From NCBI GenBank assembly GCA_963457665.1, contig OY735236.1, forward strand, positions 43,285,642-43,349,641: 64,000 nt of DNA, given 5' to 3'. Position numbers and translations under genes: made by a program. The notes below the pieces were generated by a model. That model made no database searches and was not told the origin of the DNA. It saw only the letters and a list, made by a program, of their open reading frames with translations. The stretch comes from Thysanoteuthis rhombus. Lineage: Eukaryota; Mollusca; Cephalopoda; Oegopsida; Thysanoteuthidae. Within the stretch, counting starts at the first letter, position 1, and each line of letters starts with the position of its first letter. This document shows, piece by piece, positions 1-14,235 of this stretch.

Positions 1-3000
1 ATGATAAAAATTCAATTAAAACATTTGGAAATACTTGTATCCTTTCAACTAGGGCGTTTTATGAAAATGAAGATACCTTATGAAATTATGTATTTAAATG
101 ATTAAAATTCAATTAAAACATTTGGAACTACCTGTATCCATTTAACTAGGGCGCTTTATAAAAATGAAGATACCATATGAAATTATGTATTTAAATGATA
201 AAAATTCAATTAAAACATTTGGAACTACTGGTGTCCTTTTAACTAGGGCGCCTTATGAAAATGAAAATATGATATGAAATTATGTATTCAAATGATAAAA
301 ATTCAATTAAAACATTTGGAACTACCTGTATCCATTTAACTAGGGCGCTTTATGAAAATGAAGATACCATATGAAATTATGTATTTGAATGATAAAAGTT
401 CAATTAAACCATTTGGAATTACCGGTGTCTTTTTAACTAGGGTGCTTTATGAAAATGAAGATACCATATGAAATTATGTATTTAAATGATAAAAATTCAA
501 TTAAAACATTTGGAACTATTGTTATCCTTTTAACTAGGGCGCTTTATTAAAATGAAGATATCTTATGAAATTATGTATTCAAATGATAAAAATTCAATTA
601 AAACATTTGGAATTACCGGTGTCCTTTTAACTAGGGTGCTTTATGAAAATTAAGATACCATATGAAATTATGTATTTAAATGATAAAAATTCAATTAAGA
701 CATTTGGAACTACTGGTGTCCTTTTAACTAGGGCGCTTTATGAAAATGAAGATACCATATGAAATTATGTATTTAAATGATAAAAATTCAATTAAAACAT
801 TTGGAACTACTGTTATCCTTTCAACCAGGGTGCTTTATGAAAATGAAGATACCGTATGAAATTATGTATTTAATTGATAACAATTCAATTAAAACATTTG
901 GAACTACTGGTATCCTTTTAACTAGGGCGCTTTATAAAAATTAAGATACCATATGAAATTATGTATTTAAATGATAAAAATTCAGTTAAAACATTTGGAA
1001 CTACTGGTCTCCTTTCAACTAGGGCACTTTTTCAAAATTAAGATACCATATGAAATTATGTATTTAAATGATAAAAATTCAATTAAAACATTTGGAACTA
1101 CTGGTGTCCTTTTAACTAGGGCGCTTTATGAAAATGAAGATATCATATGAAATTATGTATTTAAATGATAAAAATTCAGTTAAATCATTTGGAACTACTG
1201 GTGTCCTTATACCTAGCTTTATGAAAATGAAGATACCTTAGGAAATTATGTATTCAAATGATAAAAATTCAATTGAAACATTTGGAACTACTGGTGTCCT
1301 TTTAACCAGGGCGCTTTATGAAAATAAAGATACCATATGAAATTATGTATTCAAATGATAAAAATTCAATTAAAACATTTGGAACTATTGTTATCCTTTT
1401 AACTAGGGCGCTTTATGAAAATGAAGATACCTTATGAAATTATGTATTTAAATGATAAAAATTCAATTAAAACATTTGGAACTACTGGTGTCCTTTTAAC
1501 TAGGGCACTTTATGAAAATGAAGATACCATATGAAATTATGTATTTAAATGATAAAAATTCAATTAAAACATTTAGAACTACTATTATCCTTTCAACTAG
1601 GGCGCTTTATGAAAATGAAGATACCTTATGAAATTATGTATTGAAATGATAAAAATTCAATTAAAACATTTGGAACTACTGGTGTCCTTTTAACTAGGGC
1701 GCTTTATAAAAATGAAGATACCATATGAAATTATGTATTTAAATGATAAAAATTCAGTTAAAACATTTGGAACTACTGGTGTCCTTTTAACTAGGGCGCT
1801 TTATGAAAATGAAGATACCTCATGAAATTATGTATTTAAATGATAAAAATTCAATTAAAACATTTGGAACTACTGGTGTCCTTTCAACTAGGGCGCTCTA
1901 TGAAAATGAAGATCCCTTATGAAATTATGTATTTAAATGATAAAAATTCAGTTAAAACATTTTGAACTACTGGTGTCCTTTTAACTAGGGCACTTTATGA
2001 AAATGATGATACCATATGAAATTATGTATTTAAATGATAAAAATTCAGTTAAAACATTTGGAACTACTGTTATCCTTTTAACTAGGGCGCTTTATGAAAA
2101 TGAAGATACCATATGAAATTATGTATTTAAATGATAAAAATTCAATTGAAACATTTGGAACTACTGGTGTCCTTTTAACTAGGGCGCTTTATGAAAATGA
2201 AGATATCTTATGAAATTATGTATTTGAATGATTAAAATTCAAATAAAACATTTGGAACTACTGGTATCCTTTCAACTAGGGCACTTTATGAAAATGAAGA
2301 TACCTTAGGAAATTATGTATTTAAATGATAAAAATTCAATTAAAACATTTGGAACTACTGTTTTCCTTTTAACTGGGGCGCTTTATGAAAATGAAGATAC
2401 GATATGAAATTATGTATTTAAATGATAAAAATTCAATTAAAACATTTGGAACTACTGGTGTCCTTTTAACTAGGGTGCTTTATGAAAATAAAGATACCAT
2501 ATGAAATTATGTATTTAAATGATAAAAATTCAATTAAAACATTTGGAACTACTGGTGTCCTTTTAACTAGGGTGCTTTATGAAAATAAAGATACCATATG
2601 AAATTATGTATTTAAATGATAAAAATTCAATTAAAACATTTGGAACTACTGGTGTCCATTTAACTAGGGTGCTTTATAAAAATGAAGATACCATATGAAA
2701 TTATGTATTTAAATGATAAAAATTCAATTAAAACATTTTGAACTACTGGTGTCCTTTTAACTAGGGCGCCTTATGAAAATGAAAATACGATATGAAATTA
2801 TGTATTCAAATGATAAAAATTCAATTAAAACATTTGGAACTATTGTTTTCTTTTTAACTAGGGCGCTTTATTAAAATGAAGATATCTTATGAAATTATGT
2901 ATTCAAATGATAAAAATTCAATTAAAACATTTGGAATTACCGGTGTCCTTTTAACTACGGTGCTTTATGAAAATGAAGATACCATATGAAATTATGTATT

Positions 3001-6000
3001 TAAATGATAAAAATTCAATTAAAACATTTGGAACTACTTGTATCCTTTCAACTAGGGCGTTTTATGAAAATGAAGATACCTTATGAAATTATGTATTTAA
3101 ATGATTAAAATTCAATTAAAACATTTGGAACTACCTGTATCCATTTAACTAGGGCGCTTTATGAAAATGAAGATACCATATGAAATTATGTATTTAAATG
3201 ATAAAAATTCAATTAAAACATTTGGAACTACTGGTGTCCTTTTAACTAGGGCGCTATATGAAGATGAAGATACCATATGAAATTATGTATTTAAATGATA
3301 AAAATTCAGTTGAAACATTTTGAACTACTGGTGTCCTCATAACTAGCTTTATGAAAATGAAGATACCTTAGGAAATTATGTATTTAAATGATAAAAATTC
3401 AGTTAAAACATTTTGAACTACTGGTGTCCTTTTAACTAGGGCGCTTTATGAAAATGAAGATACCATATGAAATTTTGTATTTAAATGATAAAAATTCAAT
3501 TAAAACATTTGGAACTATTGTTATCCTTTTAAGTAGGGCGCTTTATGAAAATGAAGATACCTTATGAAATTATGTATTTAAATGATAAAAATTCAATTAA
3601 AACATTTGGAACTACTATTATCCTTTTAACAAGGGCACTTTATGAAAATGAAGATACCATATGAAATTATGTATTTAAAAGATAAAAATTCAATTAAAAC
3701 ATTTGGAACTACTTGTATCCTTTCAACTAGGGCGTTTTATGAAAATGAAGATACCTTATGAAATTATGTATTTAAATGATAAAAATTCAATTAAAACATT
3801 TGGAACTACCTGTATCCATTTAACTAGGGTGCTTTATAAAAATGAAGATACCATATGAAATTATGTATTTAAATGATAAAAATTCAATTAAAACATTTTG
3901 AACTACTGGTGTCCTTTTAACTAGGGCGCCTTATGAAAATGAAAATACGATATGAAATTATGTATTCAAATGATAAAAATTCAATTAAAACATTTGGAAC
4001 TATTGTTTTCTTTTTAACTAGGGCGCTTTATTAAAATGAAGATATCTTATGAAATTATGTATTCAAATGATAAAAATTCAATTAAAACATTTGGAATTAC
4101 CGGTGTCCTTTTAACTACGGTGCTTTATGAAAATGAAGATACCATATGAAATTATGTATTTAAATGATAAAAATTCAATTAAAACATTTGGAACTACTTG
4201 TATCCTTTCAACTAGGGCGTTTTATGAAAATGAAGATACCTTATGAAATTATGTATTTAAATGATTAAAATTCAATTAAAACATTTGGAACTACCTGTAT
4301 CCATTTAACTAGGGCGCTTTATAAAAATGAAGATACCATATGAAATTATGTATTTAAATGATAAAAATTCAATTAAAACATTTGGAACTACTGGTGTCCT
4401 TTTAACTAGGGCGCCTTATGAAAATGAAAATATGATGTGAAATTATGTATTCAAATGATAAAAATTCAATTAAAACATTTGGAACTACCTGTATCCATTT
4501 AACTAGGGCGCTTTATGAAAATGAAGATACCATATGAAATTATGTATTTGAATGATAAAAGTTCAATTAAACCATTTGGAATTACCGGTGTCTTTTTAAC
4601 TAGGGTGCTTTATGAAAATGAAGATACCATATGAAATTATGTATTTAAATGATAAAAATTCAATTAAAACATTTGGAACTATTGTTATCCTTTTAACTAG
4701 GGCGCTTTATTAAAATGAAGATATCTTATGAAATTATGTATTCAAATGATAAAAATTCAATTAAAACATTTGGAATTACCGGTGTCCTTTTAACTAGGGT
4801 GCTTTATGAAAATTAAGATACCATATGAAATTATGTATTTAAATGATAAAAATTCAATTAAGACATTTGGAACTACTGGTGTCCTTTTAACTAGGGCGCT
4901 TTATGAAAATGAAGATACCATATGAAATTATGTATTTAAATGATAAAAATTCAATTAAAACATTTGGAACTACTGTTATCCTTTCAACCAGGGTGCTTTA
5001 TGAAAATGAAGATACCGTATGAAATTATGTATTTAATTGATAACAATTCAATTAAAACATTTGGAACTACTGGTATCCTTTTAACTAGGGCGCTTTATAA
5101 AAATTAAGATACCATATGAAATTATGTATTTAAATGATAAAAATTCAGTTAAAACATTTGGAACTACTGGTATCCTTTTAACTAGGGCGCTTTATGAAAA
5201 TGAACATACCATATGAAATTATGTATTTAAATGATAAAAATTCAATTAAAACATTTGGAACTACTGGTGTCCTTTTAACTAGGGCGCTATATGAAGATGA
5301 AGATACCATATGAAATTATGTATTTAAATGATAAAAATTCAGTTGAAACATTTTGAACTACTGGTGTCCTCATAACTAGCTTTATGAAAATGAAGATACC
5401 TTAGGAAATTATGTATTTAAATGATAAAAATTCAGTTAAAACATTTTGAACTACTGGTGTCCTTTTAACTAGGGCGCTTTATGAAAATGAAGATACCATA
5501 TGAAATTTTGTATTTAAATGATAAAAATTCAATTAAAACATTTGGAACTATTGTTATCCTTTTAAGTAGGGCGCTTTATGAAAATGAAGATACCTTATGA
5601 AATTATGTATTTAAATGATAAAAATTCAATTAAAACATTTGGAACTACTATTATCCTTTTAACAAGGGCACTTTATGAAAATGAAGATACCATATGAAAT
5701 TATGTATTTAAAAGATAAAAATTCAATTAAAACATTTGGAAATACTTGTATCCTTTCAACTAGGGCGTTTTATGAAAATGAAGATACCTTATGAAATTAT
5801 GTATTTAAATGATAAAAATTCAATTAAAACATTTGGAACTACCTGTATCCATTTAACTAGGGTGCTTTATAAAAATGAAGATACCATATGAAATTATGTA
5901 TTTAAATGATAAAAATTCAATTAAAACATTTGGAACTACTGGTGTCCTTTTAACTAGGGCGCCTTATGAAAATGAAAATACGATATGAAATTATGTATTC

Positions 6001-8500
6001 AAATGATGAAAATTCAATTAAAACATTTGGAACTATTGTTTTCTTTTTAACTAGGGCGCTTTATTAAAATGAAGATATCTTATGAAATTATGTATTCAAA
6101 TGATAAAAATTCAATTAAAACATTTGGAATTACCGGTGTCCTTTTAACTACGGTGCTTTATGAAAATGAAGATACCATATGAAATTATGTATTTAAATGA
6201 TAAAAATTCAATTAAAACATTTGGAAATACTTGTATCCTTTCAACTAGGGCGTTTTATGAAAATGAAGATACCTTATGAAATTATGTATTTAAATGATTA
6301 AAATTCAATTAAAACATTTGGAACTAACTGTATCCATTTAACTAGGGCGCTTTATAAAAATGAAGATACCATATGAAATTATGTATTTAAATGATAAAAA
6401 TTCAATTAAAACATTTGGAACTACTGGTGTCCTTTTAACTAGGGCGCCTTATGAAAATGAAAATATGATATGAAATTATGTATTCAAATGATAAAAATTC
6501 AATTAAAACATCTGGAACTACCTGTATCCATTTAACTAGGGCGCTTTATGAAAATGAAGATACCATATGAAATTATGTATTTGAATGATAAAAGTTCAAT
6601 TAAACCATTTGGAATTACCGGTGTCTTTTTAACTAGGGTGCTTTATGAAAATGAAGATACCATATGAAATTATGTATTTAAATGATAAAAATTCAATTAA
6701 AACATTTGGAACTATTGTTATCCTTTTAACTAGGGCGCTTTATTAAAATGAAGATATCTTATGAAATTATGTATTCAAATGATAAAAATTCAATTAAAAC
6801 ATTTGGAATTACCGGTGTCCTTTTAACTAGGGTGCTTTATGAAAATTAAGATACCATATGAAATTATGTATTTAAATGATAAAAATTCAATTAAGACATT
6901 TGGAACTACTGGTGTCCTTTTAACTAGGGCGCTTTATGAAAATGAAGATACCATATGAAATTATGTATTTAAATGATAAAAATTCAATTAAAACATTTGG
7001 AACTACTGTTATCCTTTCAACCAGGGTGCTTTATGAAAATGAAGATACCGTATGAAATTATGTATTTAATTGATAACAATTCAATTAAAACATTTGGAAC
7101 TACTGGTATCCTTTTAACTAGGGCGCTTTATAAAAATTAAGATACCATATGAAATTATGTATTTAAATGATAAAAATTCAGTTAAAACATTTGGAACTAC
7201 TGGTCTCCTTTCAACTAGGGCACTTTTTCAAAATTAGGATACCATATGAAATTATGTATTTAAATGATAAAAATTCAATTAAAACATTTGAAACTACTGG
7301 TGTCCTTTTAACTAGGGCGCTTTATAAAAATTAAGATACCATATGAAATTATGTATTTAAATGATAAAAATTCAGTTAAAACATTTGGAACTACTGGTCT
7401 CCTTTCAACTAGGGCACTTTTTCAAAATTAGGATATCATATGAAATTATGTATTTAAATGATAAAAATTCAGTTAAATCATTTGGAACTACTGGTGTCCT
7501 TATACCTAGCTTTATGAAAATGAAGATACCTTAGGAAATTATGTATTCAAATGATAAAAATTCAATTGAAACATTTGGAACTACTGGTGTCCTTTTAACC
7601 AGGGCGCTTTATGAAAATAAAGATACCATATGAAATTATGTATTCAAATGATAAAAATTCAATTAAAACATTTGGAACTATTGTTATCCTTTTAACTAGG
7701 GCGCTTTATGAAAATGAAGATACCTTATGAAATTATGTATTTAAATGATAAAAATTCAATTAAAACATTTGGAACTACTGGTGTCCTTTTAACTAGGGCA
7801 CTTTATGAAAATGAAGATACCATATGAAATTATGTATTTAAATGATAAAAATTCAATTAAAACATTTAGAACTACTATTATCCTTTCAACTAGGGCGCTT
7901 TATGAAAATGAAGATACCTTATGAAATTATGTATTGAAATGATAAAAATTCAATTAAAACATTTGGAACTACTGGTGTCCTTTTAACTAGGGCGCTTTAT
8001 AAAAATGAAGATACCATATGAAATTATGTATTTAAATGATAAAAATTCAGTTAAAACATTTGGAACTACTGGTGTCCTTTCAACTAGGGCGCTTTATGAA
8101 AATGAAGATACCTCATGAAATTATGTATTTAAATGATAAAAATTCAATTAAAACATTTGGAACTACTGGTGTCCTTTCAACTAGGGCGCTCTATGAAAAT
8201 GAAGATCCCTTATGAAATTATGTATTTAAATGATAAAAATTCAGTTAAAACATTTTGAACTACTGGTGTCCTTTTAACTAGGGCACTTTATGAAAATGAT
8301 GATACCATATGAAATTATGTATTTAAATGATAAAAATTCAGTTAAAACATTTGGAACTACTGTTAGCCTTTTAACTAGGGCGCTTTATGAAAATGAAGAT
8401 ACCATATGAAATTATGTATTTAAATGATAAAAATTCAGTTAAAACATTTGGAACTACTGTTATCCTTTTAACTAGGGTGCTTTATGAAAATGAAGATAAC
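1..8500 (+). repeat. Satellite A, homogenised 97-bp tandem array
   Basis: Head-to-tail repeats of a 97-bp AT-rich monomer. The period was measured between identical landmarks, for example TCC at 2461 and 2558. Each monomer carries a segment like ACATTTGGAACTACTGGTGT followed by an ACTAGGGCGC block and an ACCATATGAAATTATG block. Most monomers differ by a few substitutions. Shared rare variants show higher-order structure: the variant TTTGAATGATAAAAGTTC recurs with its GTA at 381, 4544 and 6577 (offsets 4163 and 2033), and AACTACGG variants at 2951, 4111 and 6144 give offsets 1160 and 2033. These are about 43, 21 and 12 monomers. The array runs off the left edge of the window. Short monomers with a small deletion (ACCTAGCTTT at 1211 and 7504) explain why block lengths are not exact multiples. 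No coding role is suggested. Confidence 0.97.
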
Positions 8501-10030
8501 ATATGAGATTACATATTTGATTGATACAAATTCAGTTGGAACATTCAGATCTACTGTTATCCGATCAAGTGATACTTTTATTCAAAATAAAGAAACCATA
8601 TGGAATTAGATATTTAACTAATACAGATTCAGTGTAAATATTTGGAACTACTATTTTCCTTTTAGCTGATTTTTTTCCTGTCAAATCTATGATAACATTT
8701 GAAATTACGTATCCAACTAAAACAGATTTAGTTCAATGCTTCATAACTACAGTTACCCTAACACATTATTACCTTTTCAACTTCAATATTTGTTACAACT
8801 GTTATCCTGATACAAATTCAGTTGAAACATTTGGAACTACTGTTATCTTCTCAATTGATGATGTTTGTCGAAAGTAAGTTACGATATGAAATTATGTATT
8901 TAACTAATACGAATTCAGTTGAAACATTTGGAATTACTGTTATCGTTTCTACTGATGGTGTTCGTCAAAATTGAGTCACTATATGAAAATTATTTATTCA
9001 ACTAATACAAATTCAGTTGGAAGATTTGGACCAACTGTTTCTTTTCTACTGATGGTGTTTGTGAAAATTAAGTTTCCATATGAAATTATGTATTCATCTG
9101 ATACATATTCAGTTGAAACATTTGGAACTTCTGTCATCCTTCCAACTGATGGTGTTTGTCAAAATCAATTTACCATATGAAATTACGTATTTAACTTATA
9201 CAAATACAGTTGAAACATTCATAACTGCTGTTAACTTTCTAACTGATGGTGTTTATCAAAATTAAGTTACAATATGAAATTACATATTCAACTAATACAA
9301 TTTCAGTTGAATTATTTGGAACTACTGTTATTCTTTCTACTGATGGTGTTTTTTCCCCCAAAAAGTTACTATATGAAATTATGTATTCAACTAATACAAA
9401 TACCATGTGAAATTATGTGATTAACAAATACAAATTCAGTTGAAATATTTGGAAATACTGTTATCCTTTCTGCTGATGATATTTTCCAAAATTAATTTAC
9501 CATATGATATTACGTATTTAACTAATACAAATACAGCTGATACTTTCAGAACTGCTGCTAATCTTCTAACTGTTGGTGTTTGTCAAGATTAAGTCACAAT
9601 TTGAAAACATGTATTTAACTAATACGAATCCAGTTTGAATATTTGGAATTACTGTTATCTTTTCTACTGATGATGCTTTCCTAAATTATTTTATATGAAA
9701 ATTAAGATACCATATGAAATTATGTATTTAACTAATACGAATTCAGTTGGAACATTTGGAACCATTGTTATCCTCCCAACTGATGGTGTTTTTTTCCGAA
9801 ATCAAGTTATCATATGAAATTATGTATTTAACTAATACAAATACAGTTGGAACATTTGGAACTATTGTTATCATTTCAACTGATGGTGTTCGCAAAACAA
9901 AGATACCATATGAAATTATTTATCAAACTAATAAGAATTCAGTTGAAATATTCGGAACTACTCTCATCTTTTCAATTGATGCTGATTGTCAAAATTAAGA
10001 TACCATATGAAAGTAAGTATTCAACAAATA
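8501..10030 (+). repeat. Diverged edge of satellite A
   Basis: The 97-bp periodicity continues (ATATGAAA landmarks at 8884 and 8981), but monomers now differ strongly from the homogenised core. ACTAGGGCGC is replaced by variants of CTGATGGTGTTTGTC, and TTAAATGAT by TTAACTAATACAAATTC. Divergence between neighbours is high and small indels are common. This is the pattern expected at an array boundary that no longer takes part in unequal exchange. The open frames of 60-83 codons here follow from the repeat sequence and are not genes. Confidence 0.9.
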
Positions 10031-10207
10031 CAAATACATACATCGAGCCTAACACATTCGAATTTATTCCAACCATTTAAAGACTGAACATTTTTACGTC
10101 TGAACAGTTTTGGGCGAATTTGCCTTCTCTGAAGTGTCAATTGAAAAGCTTTCAAGATTTCCTCCAACAATTAAAACTTAAAACTTCAACTTTTTATTGA
10201 TTTTGCT

Positions 10208-10502
10208 ATGAACTTGCTAAGTAGGAAAGTATCGAGATTTTGTACTATTCTAACATTTTCAAAATTTGTTCTCATTTTTGTAAGTGAAAATGATCAAGAA
10301 CAATTAATCCATTGCGATGTTTATCCGTACTATTCAGGCAAAGAAAACAATGAAATGAACGAGGTAAATATTTTGAAGTTTACTTCCTTGCTAGCTTAAA
10401 GTGTTTTTTTTTTCTTGGTCTTTCTTATCCTGCTGGGTGAAAATTGTCTCTTTTTAGCGAGAACCACAATTCGGGAGCCTTATTAGATATGATTTTAAAT
10501 AA
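10208..10502 (+). CDS. Candidate two-exon gene for a small secreted peptide (hypothetical)
   Basis: Proposed exon 1 runs from an ATG at 10208 to 10363 (52 codons, phase 0) and ends at a consensus-like donor GAG/gtaaat. Proposed exon 2 starts after a pyrimidine-rich acceptor (ctctttttag) at 10458 and reads 14 codons to TAA at 10500-10502. An AATAAA motif overlaps the stop. The intron would be 94 bp. The product would be 66 residues: a basic N-terminus, a hydrophobic stretch at about residues 12-26 that could be a signal peptide or anchor, then a polar tail. I do not recognise a family. Both frames are short, so chance is possible. The matching phase and the two reasonable splice sites are the only support. 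Confidence 0.25.
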
Positions 10503-10963
10503 ATTTGAAATAAATGTCCAAAGAATATACCTTACTTCCCACATCAAATATTCCTGTCTAGATGATTTTTTTATGATAAAAAGACGATGTATTTACTATA
10601 AATCATGACACCTTTCTTTATCTTTATCTTCCAAGTGGAAGATAGCATAACTTTATTCACTTGATGTTAAAAGCACCCCCTCCCACTTTGAATAACTTCA
10701 TAATCCACCCCAAACGGTTCAAATGAACATAAACAAAAGATGTCTCAAAATATTCAAATCTTTCATTGAATCATATCCATAAATTACTCTCCATCCAATT
10801 TTTGTCTACTCTGTGCTAGTTGTATGTATATTGACATGTTAATATCTTGTCTTATATACATATTTCTTCCGATGTGAAAAGTGAATCCATTTATGAGAAT
10901 CGATAAAGGTGGTCTACACCTTGTTTGAAAAATGTACAATGATTGAAAAATGATCCAACAGAA
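10503..10963. other. Unique AT-rich spacer, nothing recognised
   Basis: No repeat of satellite A or B, no convincing reading frame and no RNA gene were seen. A run of T at 10969-10978 lies just downstream, inside the next gene candidate. Confidence 0.5.
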
Positions 10964-11533
10964 ATGCCTTTTTTTTTTCAAAGGAACTTTGTAGTGTTAG
11001 ATGTTCCCAATAGATTTTCTTCCTCTGGTTTGGCACTAGTGACCAGATGTATTTTGACGTACGGAAGATCAAATTTTGAAATACAGGGAGATAACATTGC
11101 AGAAGGGGAGAAGATATTTGATATCGTGAGAGTTGGCGTCTCTGCAGACGGTGACCGGAATATTGGACACCTTAAGTTTTGGCACATTGTGCCAAACACA
11201 TGGACTTGAAACAATTTACAGGGTAAAATTGTTGTGGCTAACAGTCGTGGGGTCTTATTTAACGAGATTTTTGTGATTGCTTACTCAGTGACAAACATAT
11301 CTAATGCCTACACAGTAACATTTGACTTCTTTGAAAGTAAGAGCACCATTATTACAAAACGTAACTTGAATTCGCTTAAACTTGACTACCATATGCGTGA
11401 GTTATAAAAATATATGCTGATTTTTACCAGACATAGAAATTTCTTGTATGTCGATTTTGCAGTGAAATTGTGTCCACATTATTCATACATACTGTTTAAC
11501 GATGTTGAAATTATCTGGACAAAGTTAAAATGA
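10964..11533 (+). CDS. Candidate three-exon gene, unknown protein (hypothetical)
   Basis: One forward frame is open from before an ATG at 10964 to a TGA at 11207. After that stop the same frame is open again from 11210 to TAA at 11405. Splicing can explain the interruption. A donor GTGAGA at 11126 and an acceptor ttacag ending at 11221 would remove a 96-bp, phase-0 intron containing the TGA. A strong donor GTGAGT at 11397 and a strong acceptor attttgcag ending at 11462 would remove a 66-bp intron, and the reading phase is kept into a last exon ending with TGA at 11531-11533. The product would be 135 residues with no motif I recognise and no clear signal peptide. An ATTAAA lies near 11630. Alternatives are a pseudogene with one nonsense codon, or an internal part of a larger gene. 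Codon content looks more protein-like than the surroundings. Confidence 0.3.
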
Positions 11534-14235
11534 CTTTCATTCGGTAAAACGCCTTATTTTCAGTTCTCTCTCAGTCATCTGTGTGATACGATCATGGTGA
11601 TTCGGTTTTGGTGTGTCTTTAGGTGGATTGAATATTAAATTTCTATCACTGTGTTTTCATATCTCGTCTATAGTTCTTGCATATGAACTTCGTATATTTA
11701 GTCTCAAAATACTCATCATTTTTTTTTCTGCAATATGGAATCTTTGATTTATTAGGAATTTTGGAACTAGTTGAATAACCTCCTTTTTCTCTTTCAGTCA
11801 GGAAAGAGAAGTTTGTACAGGAACTCCCTTTATACTTTTTGCCGCCGGCACATAGCAACAATGGTGGAACACCATAAAGAGCTGGAAAGGCAAAATATCG
11901 AATATATTCTTGGTCCTTTGCCTCTCACCGAACCCTGAAGAGAGTATTCAGATTTTCCCAGAAAGGTAAACTTCCTTTCAAGATATATTCATGATGCAAT
12001 GGAAACAACGAAATGAGATGAATGATTCAATTTTGGTTTTACTTTATCTTTATTGAAGTGTGATTATAATTAAATTTTCTCACAAGATTTCTTCTCACTT
12101 CCTGCTTGGATGAGGGGTCCAATACGTTGATTGTAATCCATCTTGTAGTATGCTATAGCTTATAATAGACAAGAGGATAAAGTTCTTTGATTTATTTGGC
12201 TTATTCTACACTGTAGGCATACTTTTGGCTCAGTTACTGACACTAAGGATTGAACTGGAAATTGAGTTCTGAACCGAAAGCTGCCAAAAGATTATGCTGA
12301 TAAGAAATAGACGTTGAAAATATGAAATTCTGATAGATTTCAAAGGAACAATTTGACTGATTCTTTTTTTCTAATTTCTAATCGTCAGATTGCACAGGAA
12401 TCTTTTTTCTTCCTCCACCAAAGTATATTCCCATTGAATGCTTGCACAGATGTAAACTAAAAATCGTTTAGAGATAATTTTTGCATAGACTTTCTCCATG
12501 ACTTACTTCACTATATTAATATAGTAAAGTATGATTAAATCCGTAATGCTTTTATGCTTTTCAACTACTTTATTCGGTTTCAATAAAAATAAACGTTAAT
12601 TCGTATTTGTGATATGTTGACATAAATCAATAACTCCAATCAATTCAGATTATTGAAATTACTGGATACAATTAAATAAAAAAGCTTCTTACTATATTCT
12701 TCTAGGTGAAAAACTTACTGTGTTTGGGATGCATAGATTAACTAGAAAGTGACTCGGAGGAGTCTGCTGGAGAGGTATGTATTTTTTTCTTTATTTTATT
12801 GTTTCATTCAGTAAATGCTAGATCGACGGTGGTTTCATAAACATCTTGTGCTGAGTTAGTGTTGGCACAAGGCTCAGCTTTGGAGCATCTACAGAAAATG
12901 ATCTCCATTGTTATAACTTGAGGGGGCGAGTATAGTAGCCTGTACTCAGCAATGACGTAATACTCATTAGTTTGGGATCTTATGTTTTGAGGCTGAAAGT
13001 TTTAAACAAAACTTTCTGAATATTGATTAACTGAAACAATTGCTCTTCATATCTGATGATATATTGATATAGTTGAACCAGTGTCCTCATCTTGCTGTCC
13101 CAATGAATAAAAATGACCGCTTCATTTTATTGATATCAACTGTTCAGTGTATATTAGGTAATTATTTCATATTATGATGAATGCAATTTTGATTTTAAAA
13201 TTAAACAAAATAGTCTCTATTGTTCATTGTATCCCTTTTAGGTTTGATTATGATTCTATCATTAAATTCACTTTTAATAATCGAATGTTTGGCTAAACTT
13301 ACTGAAATACTTATTCTGAAAGCATTCATAAGTTTTTTAATATTTTATCATTTAGTCACTTTTGAACATTTCTCCAGTATTTATATTACATAATTCAACC
13401 TTTCAGTACAATACTTGAGCAAATTTTCTCGTCCTTTAGATGGTGAATCCGTTTTATTACAATGCCTGCCATGAATTTGTAGCTTTCATTTATTCTATGA
13501 ATTGGTATTAATTCAATTTTCTTTATTACTTTACAGGATGTTTGACCCACCGACGACTCGTCGAACTCTATCGATATCCCACTCGAAACGTTGGATGATT
13601 ATCTGCCAAAAAAGTTTTTCAAATTAAAAGTGACTTATTTTTTCTTCAGCTGTCTGTGATATTTTCTGAATCAATAAAATTTATGACTTTTAATTGAATT
13701 CATTGTTTGGTGTTTTTTTAAATTTTTTTATTAAATGATATGGATGTTGTGTCCTGCTGCCTTTTTCAGCCTATTGTATTTAGTAATGTTTGGATTTCAA
13801 ACAGAACCCTTTATATCTTCGTGGGTAAACTTCTCGTTTCACTATCAATGCTACAGATATCTCTTCTGGAGAATTTGTTTGTGTTTTTTGTTGTTTTTTT
13901 TGTTGTTTTTTTTTACATCGAATTAAATTGAAAGGAGAAAGTTAGAAATTGACAAAAGCAGTGCAGGTACTGCTTGAATATGCATGTATTTTTTCAAACA
14001 CCCAAATACTCACTTCATTTTTATTTTTGCCAAAACGCCCTCCTACTTTCATGACATTTGCACCTTCAAATGTCTGAGCTCTTTATCTTTATCTCTTTCC
14101 TTGAAAGATCGACTGTCGTAGAAAACGTTTTGATAAGCCATCTGCAGTTTTTATTCTAGAATAAAGAATTTCCAAAAACACTCAAATATTCATCTAGCGC
14201 ATACTGCAGAATAATTACCATTTGTGTCATAAGCC
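11534..14235 (+). other. Unique AT-rich region with possible exons of a transcription unit
   Basis: The region is mostly unique and non-repetitive. Three segments carry paired splice-like signals on the plus strand. One is 11798-11965 (acceptor ttctctttcag, donor AAAG/gtaaac). The second is 12706-12774 (acceptor attcttctag, donor GAGAG/gtatgt). The third starts at 13537 (acceptor ctttacag), with AATAAA at 13672-13677 as a possible polyadenylation signal. One frame runs from 11874 across the first junction with matching phase to a TGA in the second segment, but it is interrupted upstream by a TAA. No complete coding model can be built. A non-coding or decayed spliced gene is possible. The rest, including T-rich 13714-13925, shows nothing further. 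Confidence 0.25.

Noticed and set aside
1..8500. CRISPR-like array
   Set aside because: There are no unique spacers; the whole 97-bp unit repeats and the context is eukaryotic.
8689..10080. Open frames of 60-83 codons in the diverged satellite A
   Set aside because: They carry the 97-bp periodicity and overlap in several frames, so they are not genes.
12900..13130. Possible intronic snoRNA (TGATGA-like box in 13040-13120)
   Set aside because: No matching D box with a terminal stem could be defined.
13735..13931. Two overlapping 63-codon frames rich in Phe and Leu
   Set aside because: They come from a T-rich stretch downstream of AATAAA, in two frames at once.
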